From assembly GCA_021199695.1 (NCBI GenBank), contig JAJQHP010000257.1:1-5409 (forward strand): 5,409 nucleotides of DNA, written 5' to 3'. Numbering within the stretch: the stretch's first letter is position 1; every line of letters starts with the position of its first letter. A program made the position numbers and the translations under genes. Under the pieces are notes generated by a model, which did no database searches, was not told the origin of the DNA, and saw only the letters and a program-made list of their open reading frames with translations. Of this stretch, positions 1-5,409 are shown one piece after another. This DNA comes from Clostridiales bacterium (GTDB lineage: Bacteria > Bacillota > Clostridia > Oscillospirales > Oscillospiraceae).

Positions 1-58
1 TGCGTGCCGCTCTCCCTCCGTCACGGCTTCGCCGTGCCACCTCCCTCAGAGAGGGAGG
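1..58. repeat. Palindromic GC-rich intergenic repeat (REP/MITE-like), possibly continuing left of the window
   Basis: Two perfect hairpins sit side by side. The first has a 6-bp stem (22-27 with 31-36) and a TTC loop. The second has an 8-bp stem (40-47 with 51-58) and an AGA loop. The heptamer CTCCCTC occurs at 12-18 and again at 41-47, so either copy could pair with GAGGGAG at 51-57, giving two alternative folds. From memory, gut Oscillospiraceae genomes carry many intergenic copies of elements built this way (a CTCCCTC arm, a small GC hairpin around a CGGCTTCGCCG-like core, then CTCCCTC/GAGGGAG). Calling this a member is inference, because only one copy is in the window. It could also act as a 3' end structure for an unseen upstream gene, but no T-run follows the second stem. 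Confidence 0.55.
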
Positions 59-95
59 CAAGAGGCCGGTACATATCCCGCCCCGCCCCGGAGAC

Positions 96-124
96 TTGAC
101 GCAGGCCCCCGGATGGAGTAGAAT
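96..124 (+). promoter_or_regulatory. Sigma-A type promoter for pepC
   Basis: A -35 box TTGACG (96-101) and a -10 box TAGAAT (119-124) are separated by exactly 17 bases. Each box matches the consensus at five of six positions. Transcription would start near 131, leaving a leader of about 96 bases before the pepC start codon. It lies just downstream of the palindromic repeat and is the best promoter-like sequence in the first 226 bases. Confidence 0.7.
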
Positions 125-138
125 AGTGCCAATGCAGC

Positions 139-200
139 GGGGGCAGCTCTGGGGCATCTTTTCTGACAAGAAAGTTAGCGGTTGCTAATGCTTCGCCCCC
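139..200 (+). other. Possible folded 5' leader of pepC mRNA
   Basis: An outer 6-bp all-GC helix can form between GGGGGC (139-144) and GCCCCC (195-200). It would enclose a small inner hairpin, TTAGC (175-179) with GCTAA (184-188) and a four-base loop. The following 201-212 stretch is A-rich and looks unstructured, leaving the ribosome binding site at 213-220 exposed. I recognise no known riboswitch or T-box motif here. In GC-rich sequence such pairings can arise by chance, so regulation is speculative. Confidence 0.25.
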
Positions 201-212
201 AACAAAAGAAAC

Positions 213-220
213 AGGAGGAA
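213..220 (+). promoter_or_regulatory. Ribosome binding site fixing the pepC start
   Basis: AGGAGGAA lies 6 bases ahead of ATG 227. The reading frame is open back to a TTG at 182, but that codon has no Shine-Dalgarno sequence, so the strong site here selects 227. Confidence 0.85.
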
Positions 221-226
221 CCACAG

Positions 227-1573
227 ATGGAAACCAACAGCAGCATCACTCTGGCGTCTCTGGAGCAGTTCGAGGCCCGGTTCGACGCCCAGCGGGCCAA
301 CCGGGTGGCCATGAACGCCGTCACCGAGAACGGCCTGACCAAATCCGCCAAGCGGCGGGAGGCAGCCCAGCGGGACGTCCATACCTTCTCCGTCTCCCTG
401 AACCAGGGGGACATCACCAACCAGAAGCAGAGCGGACGGTGCTGGATGTTCGCCGCTCTGAACACCATGCGCTTTGAGGTCATCCGGAAGTATAAGCTGA
501 GCCGGGACTTCGAGCTGTCCCAGGCCTATCTGTTCTTCTACGACAAGCTGGAGAAGTCCAACTATTTCCTGGAGAACGTTCTGGAGACGTTGGACGAGCC
601 CGCCAGCGGGCGGCTGGTCTCCTTCCTGCTCCAGGCCCCGGTAGGGGACGGGGGACAGTGGGATATGCTGTGCAATCTGGTGCGCAAGTACGGCGTGGTG
701 CCCAAGACCGCCTATCCCGAGTCCGTGGCCTCCTCCGGCAGCCGGGAGATGGACGCCTATCTCACCGAGAAGCTCCGGGAGGACGCCTGCATCCTGAGAA
801 AGCACTACGCCGCCGGGGCGGACCTGGCCGACCTCCGGGGGGAGAAGGAGGGCATGCTGGAGGAGATCTACCGCCTGCTGTGCATCTGCCTAGGCAAGCC
901 CCCCAAACGCTTTGACCTCGAGTACCGGGACACGGACAATGTGTTCCACCGGGACGCCGGACTGACCCCCCAGAGCTTTTACGCCAAGTACGTGGGCCTG
1001 GTGCTGGACGACTATGTGAGCCTCATCAATGCCCCTACCGCCGACAAGCCCTTTGGGTGCAGCTACACCGTCCGCTTCCTGGGCAACGTGAAGGAGGGCA
1101 AGCCCGTCCGCTATCTGAACCTGGAGATCGGCGAGCTGAAGAAGGCGGCCATCGCCCAGCTGAAGGACGGGGAGCCGGTGTGGTTCGGCTGCGACGTGGG
1201 CAAGCGCTCCGAGCGGTCGGACGGCATCCTGGACCTGGATGTCTACGGTCTGGAGGACCTGCTGGACACCCGGTTCACCATGACTAAGGCGGAGCGGCTG
1301 GACTACGGCCAAAGCCTGATGACCCACGCCATGGTGTTCCAGGGGGTCAACCTGGACGAGAACGGCCAGCCCAACCGCTGGCGGGTGGAGAACAGCTGGG
1401 GCAAGGACTCGGGCAAGGGCGGCTACTACGTCATGACCGACCGGTGGTTCGATGAGTATATGTACCAGGTCGTAGTCAACAAAAAGTACCTCACCGACGA
1501 ACAGCTCTCCGCCTACAATGCCGACCCCATCGAGCTGGAGCCCTGGGACCCCATGGGGTCTCTGGCCCTGTGA
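227..1573 (+). CDS. pepC: C1-family aminopeptidase PepC (bleomycin hydrolase family)
   Basis: This is a cytoplasmic papain-fold cysteine aminopeptidase that removes N-terminal amino acids from peptides. The product is 448 residues, the normal length for PepC/bleomycin hydrolase. The oxyanion glutamine Q66 and catalytic C72 lie in the segment NQKQSGRCWMF (65-75). The catalytic histidine is H367 in THAMVFQGV and the asparagine is N389 in RVENSWG. The C-terminus, PWDPMGSLAL, is the family's conserved tail; in characterised members this arm reaches into the active-site cleft of the hexameric barrel and restricts the enzyme to aminopeptidase action. ATG 227 is chosen for its AGGAGG site and because the 15 extra residues from TTG 182 look non-coding. 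The gene appears monocistronic: its own promoter is at 96-124 and a terminator follows at 1610. All catalytic residues are present. The likely role is turnover of peptides as an amino-acid source. Family assignment is very secure; the symbol follows Gram-positive usage. Confidence 0.96.
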   Translation: METNSSITLASLEQFEARFDAQRANRVAMNAVTENGLTKSAKRREAAQRDVHTFSVSLNQGDITNQKQSGRCWMFAALNTMRFEVIRKYKLSRDFELSQAYLFFYDKLEKSNYFLENVLETLDEPASGRLVSFLLQAPVGDGGQWDMLCNLVRKYGVVPKTAYPESVASSGSREMDAYLTEKLREDACILRKHYAAGADLADLRGEKEGMLEEIYRLLCICLGKPPKRFDLEYRDTDNVFHRDAGLTPQSFYAKYVGLVLDDYVSLINAPTADKPFGCSYTVRFLGNVKEGKPVRYLNLEIGELKKAAIAQLKDGEPVWFGCDVGKRSERSDGILDLDVYGLEDLLDTRFTMTKAERLDYGQSLMTHAMVFQGVNLDENGQPNRWRVENSWGKDSGKGGYYVMTDRWFDEYMYQVVVNKKYLTDEQLSAYNADPIELEPWDPMGSLAL

Positions 1574-1609
1574 GCGGGGCCTGACGATACAAGAATCAAG
1601 ATGTAAAAT

Positions 1610-1662
1610 GCTCCCCCGGACGAGACAGGTTCTGCCGTCTCGCCCGGGGGAGCGCCGATTTT
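1610..1662 (+). terminator. Rho-independent-like terminator after pepC
   Basis: A 17-base arm (1610-1626) pairs with 1637-1653 with a single A-C mismatch around a 10-base loop, giving a very stable GC-rich stem. The downstream T-run is short (TTTT at 1659-1662) and is offset five bases from the stem; an AAAA tract (1605-1608) precedes the stem. The hairpin starts 36 bases after the pepC stop codon. The stem is convincing and the weak T-tract is its only shortcoming. Confidence 0.75.
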
Positions 1663-1708
1663 GTCCGTCGGATTCGCAGGACAGTCATCCCCCTCTCCGG
1701 AAAACCAT

Positions 1709-1738
1709 TTGACAGTCCCGGAAGTCCTGCGCTATACT
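1709..1738 (+). promoter_or_regulatory. Sigma-A type promoter of the trmH-family/dprA/topA operon
   Basis: A perfect -35 box TTGACA (1709-1714) and a -10 box TATACT (1733-1738, five of six consensus) are separated by 18 bases. The predicted transcription start is near 1745, about 66 bases before the TTG start at 1811. It follows the pepC terminator directly, so it begins a new transcription unit. Its -10 box overlaps the only upstream in-frame ATG (1739), which argues against that ATG being used. Confidence 0.85.
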
Positions 1739-1797
1739 ATGGACAACAAAATTGTCTTTGACGATCTGCCCTCGGGCAGCTTATCATCGCACGATCC

Positions 1798-1805
1798 GGG
1801 AGGGA
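1798..1805 (+). promoter_or_regulatory. Ribosome binding site selecting the TTG start at 1811
   Basis: GGGAGGGA sits 5 to 6 bases ahead of TTG 1811. The spacer plus the start codon form a run of seven T (1806-1812). No comparable site precedes the alternative ATG at 1739. Confidence 0.75.
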
Positions 1806-1810
1806 TTTTT

Positions 1811-2581
1811 TTGCGTCCCACCATTGAAACTATCACCAGCCGTTCCAACCCCCTCATCACCCGTATCCGCCGTCTGGAGCGGGACCGGGCCTATCGGCGG
1901 GAGACGGGGCTTTACCTCTGCGACGGGCGGAAGCTCTACGCCGAGGCGGTCCGCTGGAACGCCTCGGTGGACACCGTTCTGTTCACCCCCGGCCAGCAGC
2001 CGGAGACTCTCTCCCCCGGTGTCCGGTATGTCCAGGTGCCGGAGGGGGTCATGGAGGCGGTCTCCCCCGCCAAAACGCCCCAGGGACTGCTGTTTCTCTG
2101 CCGCACGCCGGAGCCTGTCCCGCCGAAAACGCTGGACGGAAACCGTTATCTGGTGCTGGACGGTCTCCAGGACCCGGGGAACGTAGGGACCATCTGGCGC
2201 ACCGCCGACGCCTTTGGGGCGGACGGCCTGCTGCTCACCCATCACTGCGCCGACCCCTGGCACTGGAAAACCGTCCGGGCCACCATGGGGGCGGCCTTCC
2301 GTCTGCCGGTGTGGGAGGTGGAAGCGGAGGAGCTGGCCCCTCTGCTGGAGGCCTCCGGCCTCCCTCTCTACGGCACCGCCCTCCGGGAGGATACGGTGGA
2401 CATCCGTTCTTTCAAGGAGGGGCGGGCCGCCGTGGTCATCGGCAGCGAGGGCCAGGGAGTCTCTCCGTCGGTGTTGTCCCTGTGCCGCCAGACCCTGAAA
2501 ATCCCCATGGAGCCCAAATGCGAGTCTCTCAACGCCGCCGCTGCCGCCGCAGTGGTGCTGTGGGAGCTGTATCGCAGATAG
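1811..2581 (+). CDS. TrmH/SpoU-family RNA 2'-O-methyltransferase
   Basis: This SPOUT-class enzyme transfers a methyl group from S-adenosylmethionine to a ribose 2'-OH of rRNA or tRNA. The 256-residue product has the N-terminal substrate-binding domain typical of the family (ITSRSNPLITRIRRL from residue 7, then ETGLYLCDGRKL at 31-42). The knotted methyltransferase domain carries motif 1 at 117-136 (DGLQDPGNVG then TIWRTADAFG; N124 and R130), motif 2 at 209-216 (VIGSEGQG; E213) and motif 3 at 231-243 (IPMEPK, then ESLNAAA; S239, N241). The TTG start at 1811 is chosen because it has a ribosome binding site, gives the usual family length, and lies just after the promoter; the frame is open upstream to 1661, but that stretch contains the promoter itself. 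A segment near 146-160 reads CADPWHWKTVRATMG, where relatives usually have Y/N-x-P-K before the VR. The exact RNA target cannot be told from sequence (RlmB, TrmH and TsnR types share these motifs), so no symbol is given. It is 37 bases upstream of dprA and probably cotranscribed with it. Confidence 0.93.
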   Translation: MRPTIETITSRSNPLITRIRRLERDRAYRRETGLYLCDGRKLYAEAVRWNASVDTVLFTPGQQPETLSPGVRYVQVPEGVMEAVSPAKTPQGLLFLCRTPEPVPPKTLDGNRYLVLDGLQDPGNVGTIWRTADAFGADGLLLTHHCADPWHWKTVRATMGAAFRLPVWEVEAEELAPLLEASGLPLYGTALREDTVDIRSFKEGRAAVVIGSEGQGVSPSVLSLCRQTLKIPMEPKCESLNAAAAAAVVLWELYRR

Positions 2582-2618
2582 CCGTAAACAGAACACATAA
2601 AAGGAGAGGAGACGAACC

Positions 2619-3881
2619 ATGCTGACCTCGGTAAAGTACTGGCTGTGGCTGACCAGTCTGCTGCCGCCCACCGCCGCCTGGCAGGTATACTGTCACTTTG
2701 GCAGTCCGGAACAGGCCTATTTCGCTGATCCGGGCGAGTATGAACGGATAGAGGCCCTGTCTCCGGAGCAGCGCCGCCTCCTCACGGACAAATCCACCGA
2801 TCAGGCGGAGCGTCTGCTGGAGCGGTGCGACCGGGGCGACATCCGCATCCTCACCTTCAACGACACCGACTACCCGGAGCGGCTGCGCAACATCGAGACG
2901 CCCCCTCTGGTGCTCTATCTCCGGGGGAAGCTGCTGCGGCTGGACGAGCGGGCGGTCATCGCCTTCGCCGGGACCCGGAGGGCCACGCCCTACGGCACCG
3001 GCATCGCCAGGGACTTTGCCCGGGACATCACCCGCGGCGGCGGCATTGTGGCCACCGGCATCGTGGCGGGGTGTGACGAGAGCGCGGCCACCGGCGCCCT
3101 CCGGGCGGGCGGCCCGGTGCTGGGCGTTCTGGCAGGCGGGGTGGACGTGCCCTATTACGGCTCCGCCTCCAGCCGGGATCTGCTCTCCGACATGGCCTCG
3201 GTGGGGATGCTGCTCAGCGAATCGCCTCCGGGAACGCCCCACAAGGGGAACCTGTTCCACCGCCGGAACGCCATTCTCTGCGGCGTCTCGGTGGGGCTGC
3301 TCTGTGTGGAAGCGGGTCTCCGCAGCGGCACCCTGGGGGTGGCCTCCATCGCCGCCGAGCAGGGACGGGACATCTTCGCCGTCCCCGCCAATCTGGGCGC
3401 GCCCATGTCCGCCGGGACCAACGACCTGCTCCGCCAGGGGCTGGCCCTGCCCGTCCTCTCCGGGGCGGACATCCTGTCCCACTACCCCTACTACCTCCCC
3501 CGCCGGGAGGAGCAGCCGGACTTCACCCGCTGGCAGGTGGTCCGGGTGGCCGCCGACCCTAAGGCGTCGGAAAAAGCCGCTCCCCCGGAGCCGCCTGTGG
3601 CAGATACTCCCACTCCTCCGGAACCGGTTTCCGGTGAAAAAAAGGTTGACACCGCTCCAAACAGCGGCTATATTGATTTATCAGACCCCTCCGCCCAGTG
3701 GACGGAGACAGAACGCACCCTGCTCCAAGCCCTGGCGGGCGGCCCCGCCACCATGGAGGCCCTGATCGACCGGACCGGCCTCCCCTCCTCCCAGGCATCC
3801 GCCACCCTGACCCTGCTGGCGGTCAAGGGGGTCGTGGAGGAGTGCTCCGGCGGCCGCTTCCGGCTGCACGGACAGGGCTGA
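2619..3881 (+). CDS. dprA: DprA/Smf DNA-processing protein with divergent signature motifs
   Basis: DprA binds incoming single-stranded DNA and loads RecA on it during natural transformation. The 420-residue product has a helical N-terminal domain (about 1-75), a DprA Rossmann-fold domain (about 78-285), a proline-rich linker (about 315-340) and a C-terminal winged-helix domain (about 360-418). Recognisable motifs are GTR (118-120), FHRRNA (213-218), EAGLRSG (231-237) and AEQGRDIFAVP (246-256). Several are altered from the family norm: GLA-x-GID reads GIVAGCD (147-153), FP-x-RNR reads FHRRNA with the last arginine lost, the YP after GxDV reads YY (179-180), SG-x-LITA reads SGTLGVA (236-242), and the AVPG glycine is alanine (257). 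The frame is intact and full length, so this is divergence rather than decay. A double ribosome binding site (AAGGAGAGGAG, 2601-2611) precedes the ATG by 7 bases. The place directly before topA is the standard Bacillota position of dprA, which supports orthology. An internal promoter lies in the linker region. Confidence 0.9.
   Translation: MLTSVKYWLWLTSLLPPTAAWQVYCHFGSPEQAYFADPGEYERIEALSPEQRRLLTDKSTDQAERLLERCDRGDIRILTFNDTDYPERLRNIETPPLVLYLRGKLLRLDERAVIAFAGTRRATPYGTGIARDFARDITRGGGIVATGIVAGCDESAATGALRAGGPVLGVLAGGVDVPYYGSASSRDLLSDMASVGMLLSESPPGTPHKGNLFHRRNAILCGVSVGLLCVEAGLRSGTLGVASIAAEQGRDIFAVPANLGAPMSAGTNDLLRQGLALPVLSGADILSHYPYYLPRREEQPDFTRWQVVRVAADPKASEKAAPPEPPVADTPTPPEPVSGEKKVDTAPNSGYIDLSDPSAQWTETERTLLQALAGGPATMEALIDRTGLPSSQASATLTLLAVKGVVEECSGGRFRLHGQG
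3646..3674 (+). promoter_or_regulatory. Internal sigma-A type promoter within dprA, reading into topA
   Basis: A perfect -35 box TTGACA (3646-3651) and a -10 box TATATT (3669-3674, five of six consensus) are separated by exactly 17 bases. Transcription would start near 3681, giving a leader of about 246 bases before topA that covers the dprA winged-helix codons. The surrounding DNA (about 3636-3686) is clearly more A/T-rich than the rest of dprA, including codons such as AAA, GTT, ATT and TTA that are scarce nearby. It falls in the poorly conserved linker, where codon changes cost little. Activity is inferred from sequence alone. Confidence 0.6.
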
Positions 3882-3926
3882 CGCAGTATTTCGTATTCAA
3901 GGAAACTATCGGAGGCAAACCCTAAC

Positions 3927-5409
3927 ATGGCAAAAACCGATTTGGTTATCGTAGAATCCCCGGCAAAGGCCAAGACCATTGGCAAATACCTCGGCCCCGG
4001 CTACCAGGTCAAGGCCTCCATGGGCCACGTCCGCGACCTGCCCAAGAGCCAGGCGGGGGCGGAGGTCCCCGGCGTAGACATCGCCGCCGGTTTCGTTCCC
4101 AACTATCAGCCCATCAAGGGCAAAGAGGACGTCATCGCAGACCTCACCAAGGCCGCCGCCAAAAGCGGCCGGATCTATCTCGCCACCGACCCCGACCGGG
4201 AGGGAGAGGCCATCTCCTGGCATTTAAAGGAGCTGCTCCACATCCCGGATGACAAGACCTATCGGGTCACCTTTAATGAAATCACCAAGGGCGTGGTGAA
4301 CGACGCCATCCAGCATCCCCGGGCCATCGATCAAGATCTGGTGGACGCCCAGCAGGCCCGGCGCATCCTAGACCGCATCGTGGGCTATCAGCTCTCCCCC
4401 CTGCTGTGGAAGCACATCCGCTACGGGCTGTCCGCCGGACGGGTCCAGTCCGTGGCCACCCGGCTGGTGGTGGACCGGGAGAACGAGATCCGGGCCTTCG
4501 TCCCCCAGGAGTACTGGTCCCTGGACGTGACCCTGGACCGCATCGCCCCCCAGGTTGGCCGCTTCCAGGCCCACTACCACGGAGAGGGCAAGAAAAAGGC
4601 GGAGCTGAACAGTGAAAAGGAGGTCGACGCCATTCTGGCAGACATCCGGACCACCCCCTTCCAGGTGACCTCCGTCATTCGCCGGGAGAAGCAGCGCCAG
4701 CCCGCGCCCCCCTTCACCACCTCCACCCTCCAGCAGGAGGCCAGCCGCAAGCTGAACATGACGCCCCGGCGCACTATGGCCGTGGCCCAGCAGCTGTATG
4801 AGGGCGTGGACATTGAGGGCAGAGGCACCGTGGGTCTCATCACCTATATGCGTACCGACTCTCTCCGGCTCTCTGACGAGGCGGTGGACGCCGCCCGGCA
4901 TTTCCTCTCCGCCCGCTATGGGAAGGACTATGTTCCCGCCAGACCCCGGGTCTACAAGGCCAGGGCCGGGGCCCAGGACGCCCACGAGGCCATCCGGCCC
5001 ACCGACGTGACCCTGGCCCCGGAGGATGTCCGTGGGAGCCTGACCAACGAGCAGCTCCGGCTGTATCGGCTGATCTGGAGCCGTTTCCTGGCCTGCCAGA
5101 TGTCCAACGCCGTCTTTGACACCGTCTCCATCGACGTCGTCTCCGGCACGCACCTGTTCCGGGCCAGCCACCAGAGCCTGAAATTCTCCGGCTTCACCGC
5201 CGTCTATGTGGAGGGCAAGGACGAGGGGGAGGAGGCCATGGGCTCTCCTCTGCCCGATCTCCAGGAGGGAGAGACCGTCCGCCTGGCAGACACCGACAAG
5301 GGCCAGCACTTCACCCAGCCCCCACCCCGGTTCACCGAGGCGGCCCTCATCAAGCTGAGGGAGGAAAAGGGGGTGGGCCGTCCCTCCACCTACGCCCCCA
5401 CCGCTGTAT
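3927..5409 (+). CDS. topA: DNA topoisomerase I (type IA), 3' end outside the window
   Basis: TopA relaxes negatively supercoiled DNA by nicking one strand through a 5'-phosphotyrosine link and passing the other strand through. The window holds the first 494 residues of a protein that is usually about 700; the frame is open at the right edge. The TOPRIM domain begins VIVESPAKAKTIGKYLG, with metal/catalytic residue E10, and contains the acidic triad D88, D90, E92 in ATDPDREGEA. The segment SAGRVQSVATRLVVDREN (169-186) is a type IA hallmark. The catalytic tyrosine is Y307 in GLITYMRTDS, followed by R309, and the conserved DAHEAIRPT is at 351-359. The last visible residues (GVGRPSTYAPT) match the domain IV core of the family. 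The zinc-finger region expected at the C-terminus is not included. ATG 3927 follows GGAGG (3911-3915) at 11 bases, somewhat long. It lies 45 bases after dprA with no terminator between, and may also be served by the promoter inside dprA. No unusual residues are seen. Confidence 0.97.
   Translation, partial: MAKTDLVIVESPAKAKTIGKYLGPGYQVKASMGHVRDLPKSQAGAEVPGVDIAAGFVPNYQPIKGKEDVIADLTKAAAKSGRIYLATDPDREGEAISWHLKELLHIPDDKTYRVTFNEITKGVVNDAIQHPRAIDQDLVDAQQARRILDRIVGYQLSPLLWKHIRYGLSAGRVQSVATRLVVDRENEIRAFVPQEYWSLDVTLDRIAPQVGRFQAHYHGEGKKKAELNSEKEVDAILADIRTTPFQVTSVIRREKQRQPAPPFTTSTLQQEASRKLNMTPRRTMAVAQQLYEGVDIEGRGTVGLITYMRTDSLRLSDEAVDAARHFLSARYGKDYVPARPRVYKARAGAQDAHEAIRPTDVTLAPEDVRGSLTNEQLRLYRLIWSRFLACQMSNAVFDTVSIDVVSGTHLFRASHQSLKFSGFTAVYVEGKDEGEEAMGSPLPDLQEGETVRLADTDKGQHFTQPPPRFTEAALIKLREEKGVGRPSTYAPTAV

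Noticed and set aside
40..58. Hairpin 40-58 as a plain rho-independent terminator of an upstream gene
   Set aside because: No T-run follows (the next bases are CAAGAGG), and the adjoining hairpin and repeated arm fit a repeat element better. A termination role is not excluded.
163..189. Second possible pepC promoter (CTGACA 163-168, GCTAAT 184-189)
   Set aside because: The spacer is only 15 bases and the -10 box matches four of six positions, far weaker than the pair at 96-124.
182..226. N-terminal extension of PepC from a TTG at 182
   Set aside because: There is no ribosome binding site before 182, the residues are unlike PepC N-termini, and the AGGAGG at 213-218 lies inside this stretch, pointing to ATG 227.
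1574..1810. A small RNA gene or small protein in the gap between pepC and the TrmH-family gene
   Set aside because: The 237-base gap is accounted for by the pepC terminator, a promoter and a leader. No tRNA-like fold or separate ribosome binding site with an open frame was seen.
1784..2671. Minus-strand open frame (295 codons) opposite the TrmH-family gene
   Set aside because: It spans the operon start and a clear plus-strand gene, and has the biased composition of an antisense shadow.
2529..3482. Long minus-strand open frame (317 codons) opposite dprA
   Set aside because: It is the reverse-frame shadow of a G/C-ending-codon gene. Its product is low-complexity (Gly, Gln, Pro, Ala, Val), matches no family I recognise, and the plus strand encodes a clear DprA.
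4368..5309. Long minus-strand open frame (313 codons) opposite topA
   Set aside because: The plus strand carries an unmistakable topoisomerase I with the catalytic tyrosine. The antisense product is Gly/Leu/Val-rich with no recognisable domain.
1..5409. A new defence, mobile or biosynthetic system
   Set aside because: Every coding region belongs to a well-known housekeeping family and the gene order is standard for Bacillota. No transposase, integrase, toxin-antitoxin pair, CRISPR array or cluster of unknown genes is present.

Overview
The window looks like a piece of chromosome from a GC-rich gut Clostridium-class bacterium, probably an Oscillospiraceae relative (Flavonifractor, Pseudoflavonifractor or Intestinimonas type). 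The basis is the strong G/C preference at third codon positions, strong AGGAGG-type ribosome binding sites, sigma-A type promoters, the Bacillota dprA-topA gene order, and a palindromic GC-rich intergenic repeat of a type common in this group. The assignment is by inference from composition and protein flavour, not from a search.

Layout: positions 1-58 hold a palindromic repeat-like element, cut by or close to the window edge. A good promoter (96-124) then leads, after a leader of about 96 bases, to pepC (227-1573), a C1-family aminopeptidase closed by a strong hairpin terminator (1610-1662). A second near-consensus promoter (1709-1738) starts a rightward unit: a TrmH/SpoU-family RNA 2'-O-methyltransferase (1811-2581, TTG start), then dprA (2619-3881), then topA (3927 to the window end, 3' truncated). 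The gaps of 37 and 45 bases contain no terminator, so these three genes probably form one operon. A third near-consensus promoter lies inside the dprA coding sequence (3646-3674) and could give topA extra, independent transcription.

Functionally this is mostly housekeeping: peptide turnover (PepC), rRNA/tRNA modification (TrmH family), single-stranded DNA handling and RecA loading (DprA), and relaxation of negative supercoils (TopA). I see no mobile-element gene, CRISPR array, RNA gene or defence cassette. The points worth a second look are the unusually divergent signature motifs of the DprA protein, the promoter embedded in its linker, and the palindromic repeat at the left edge.
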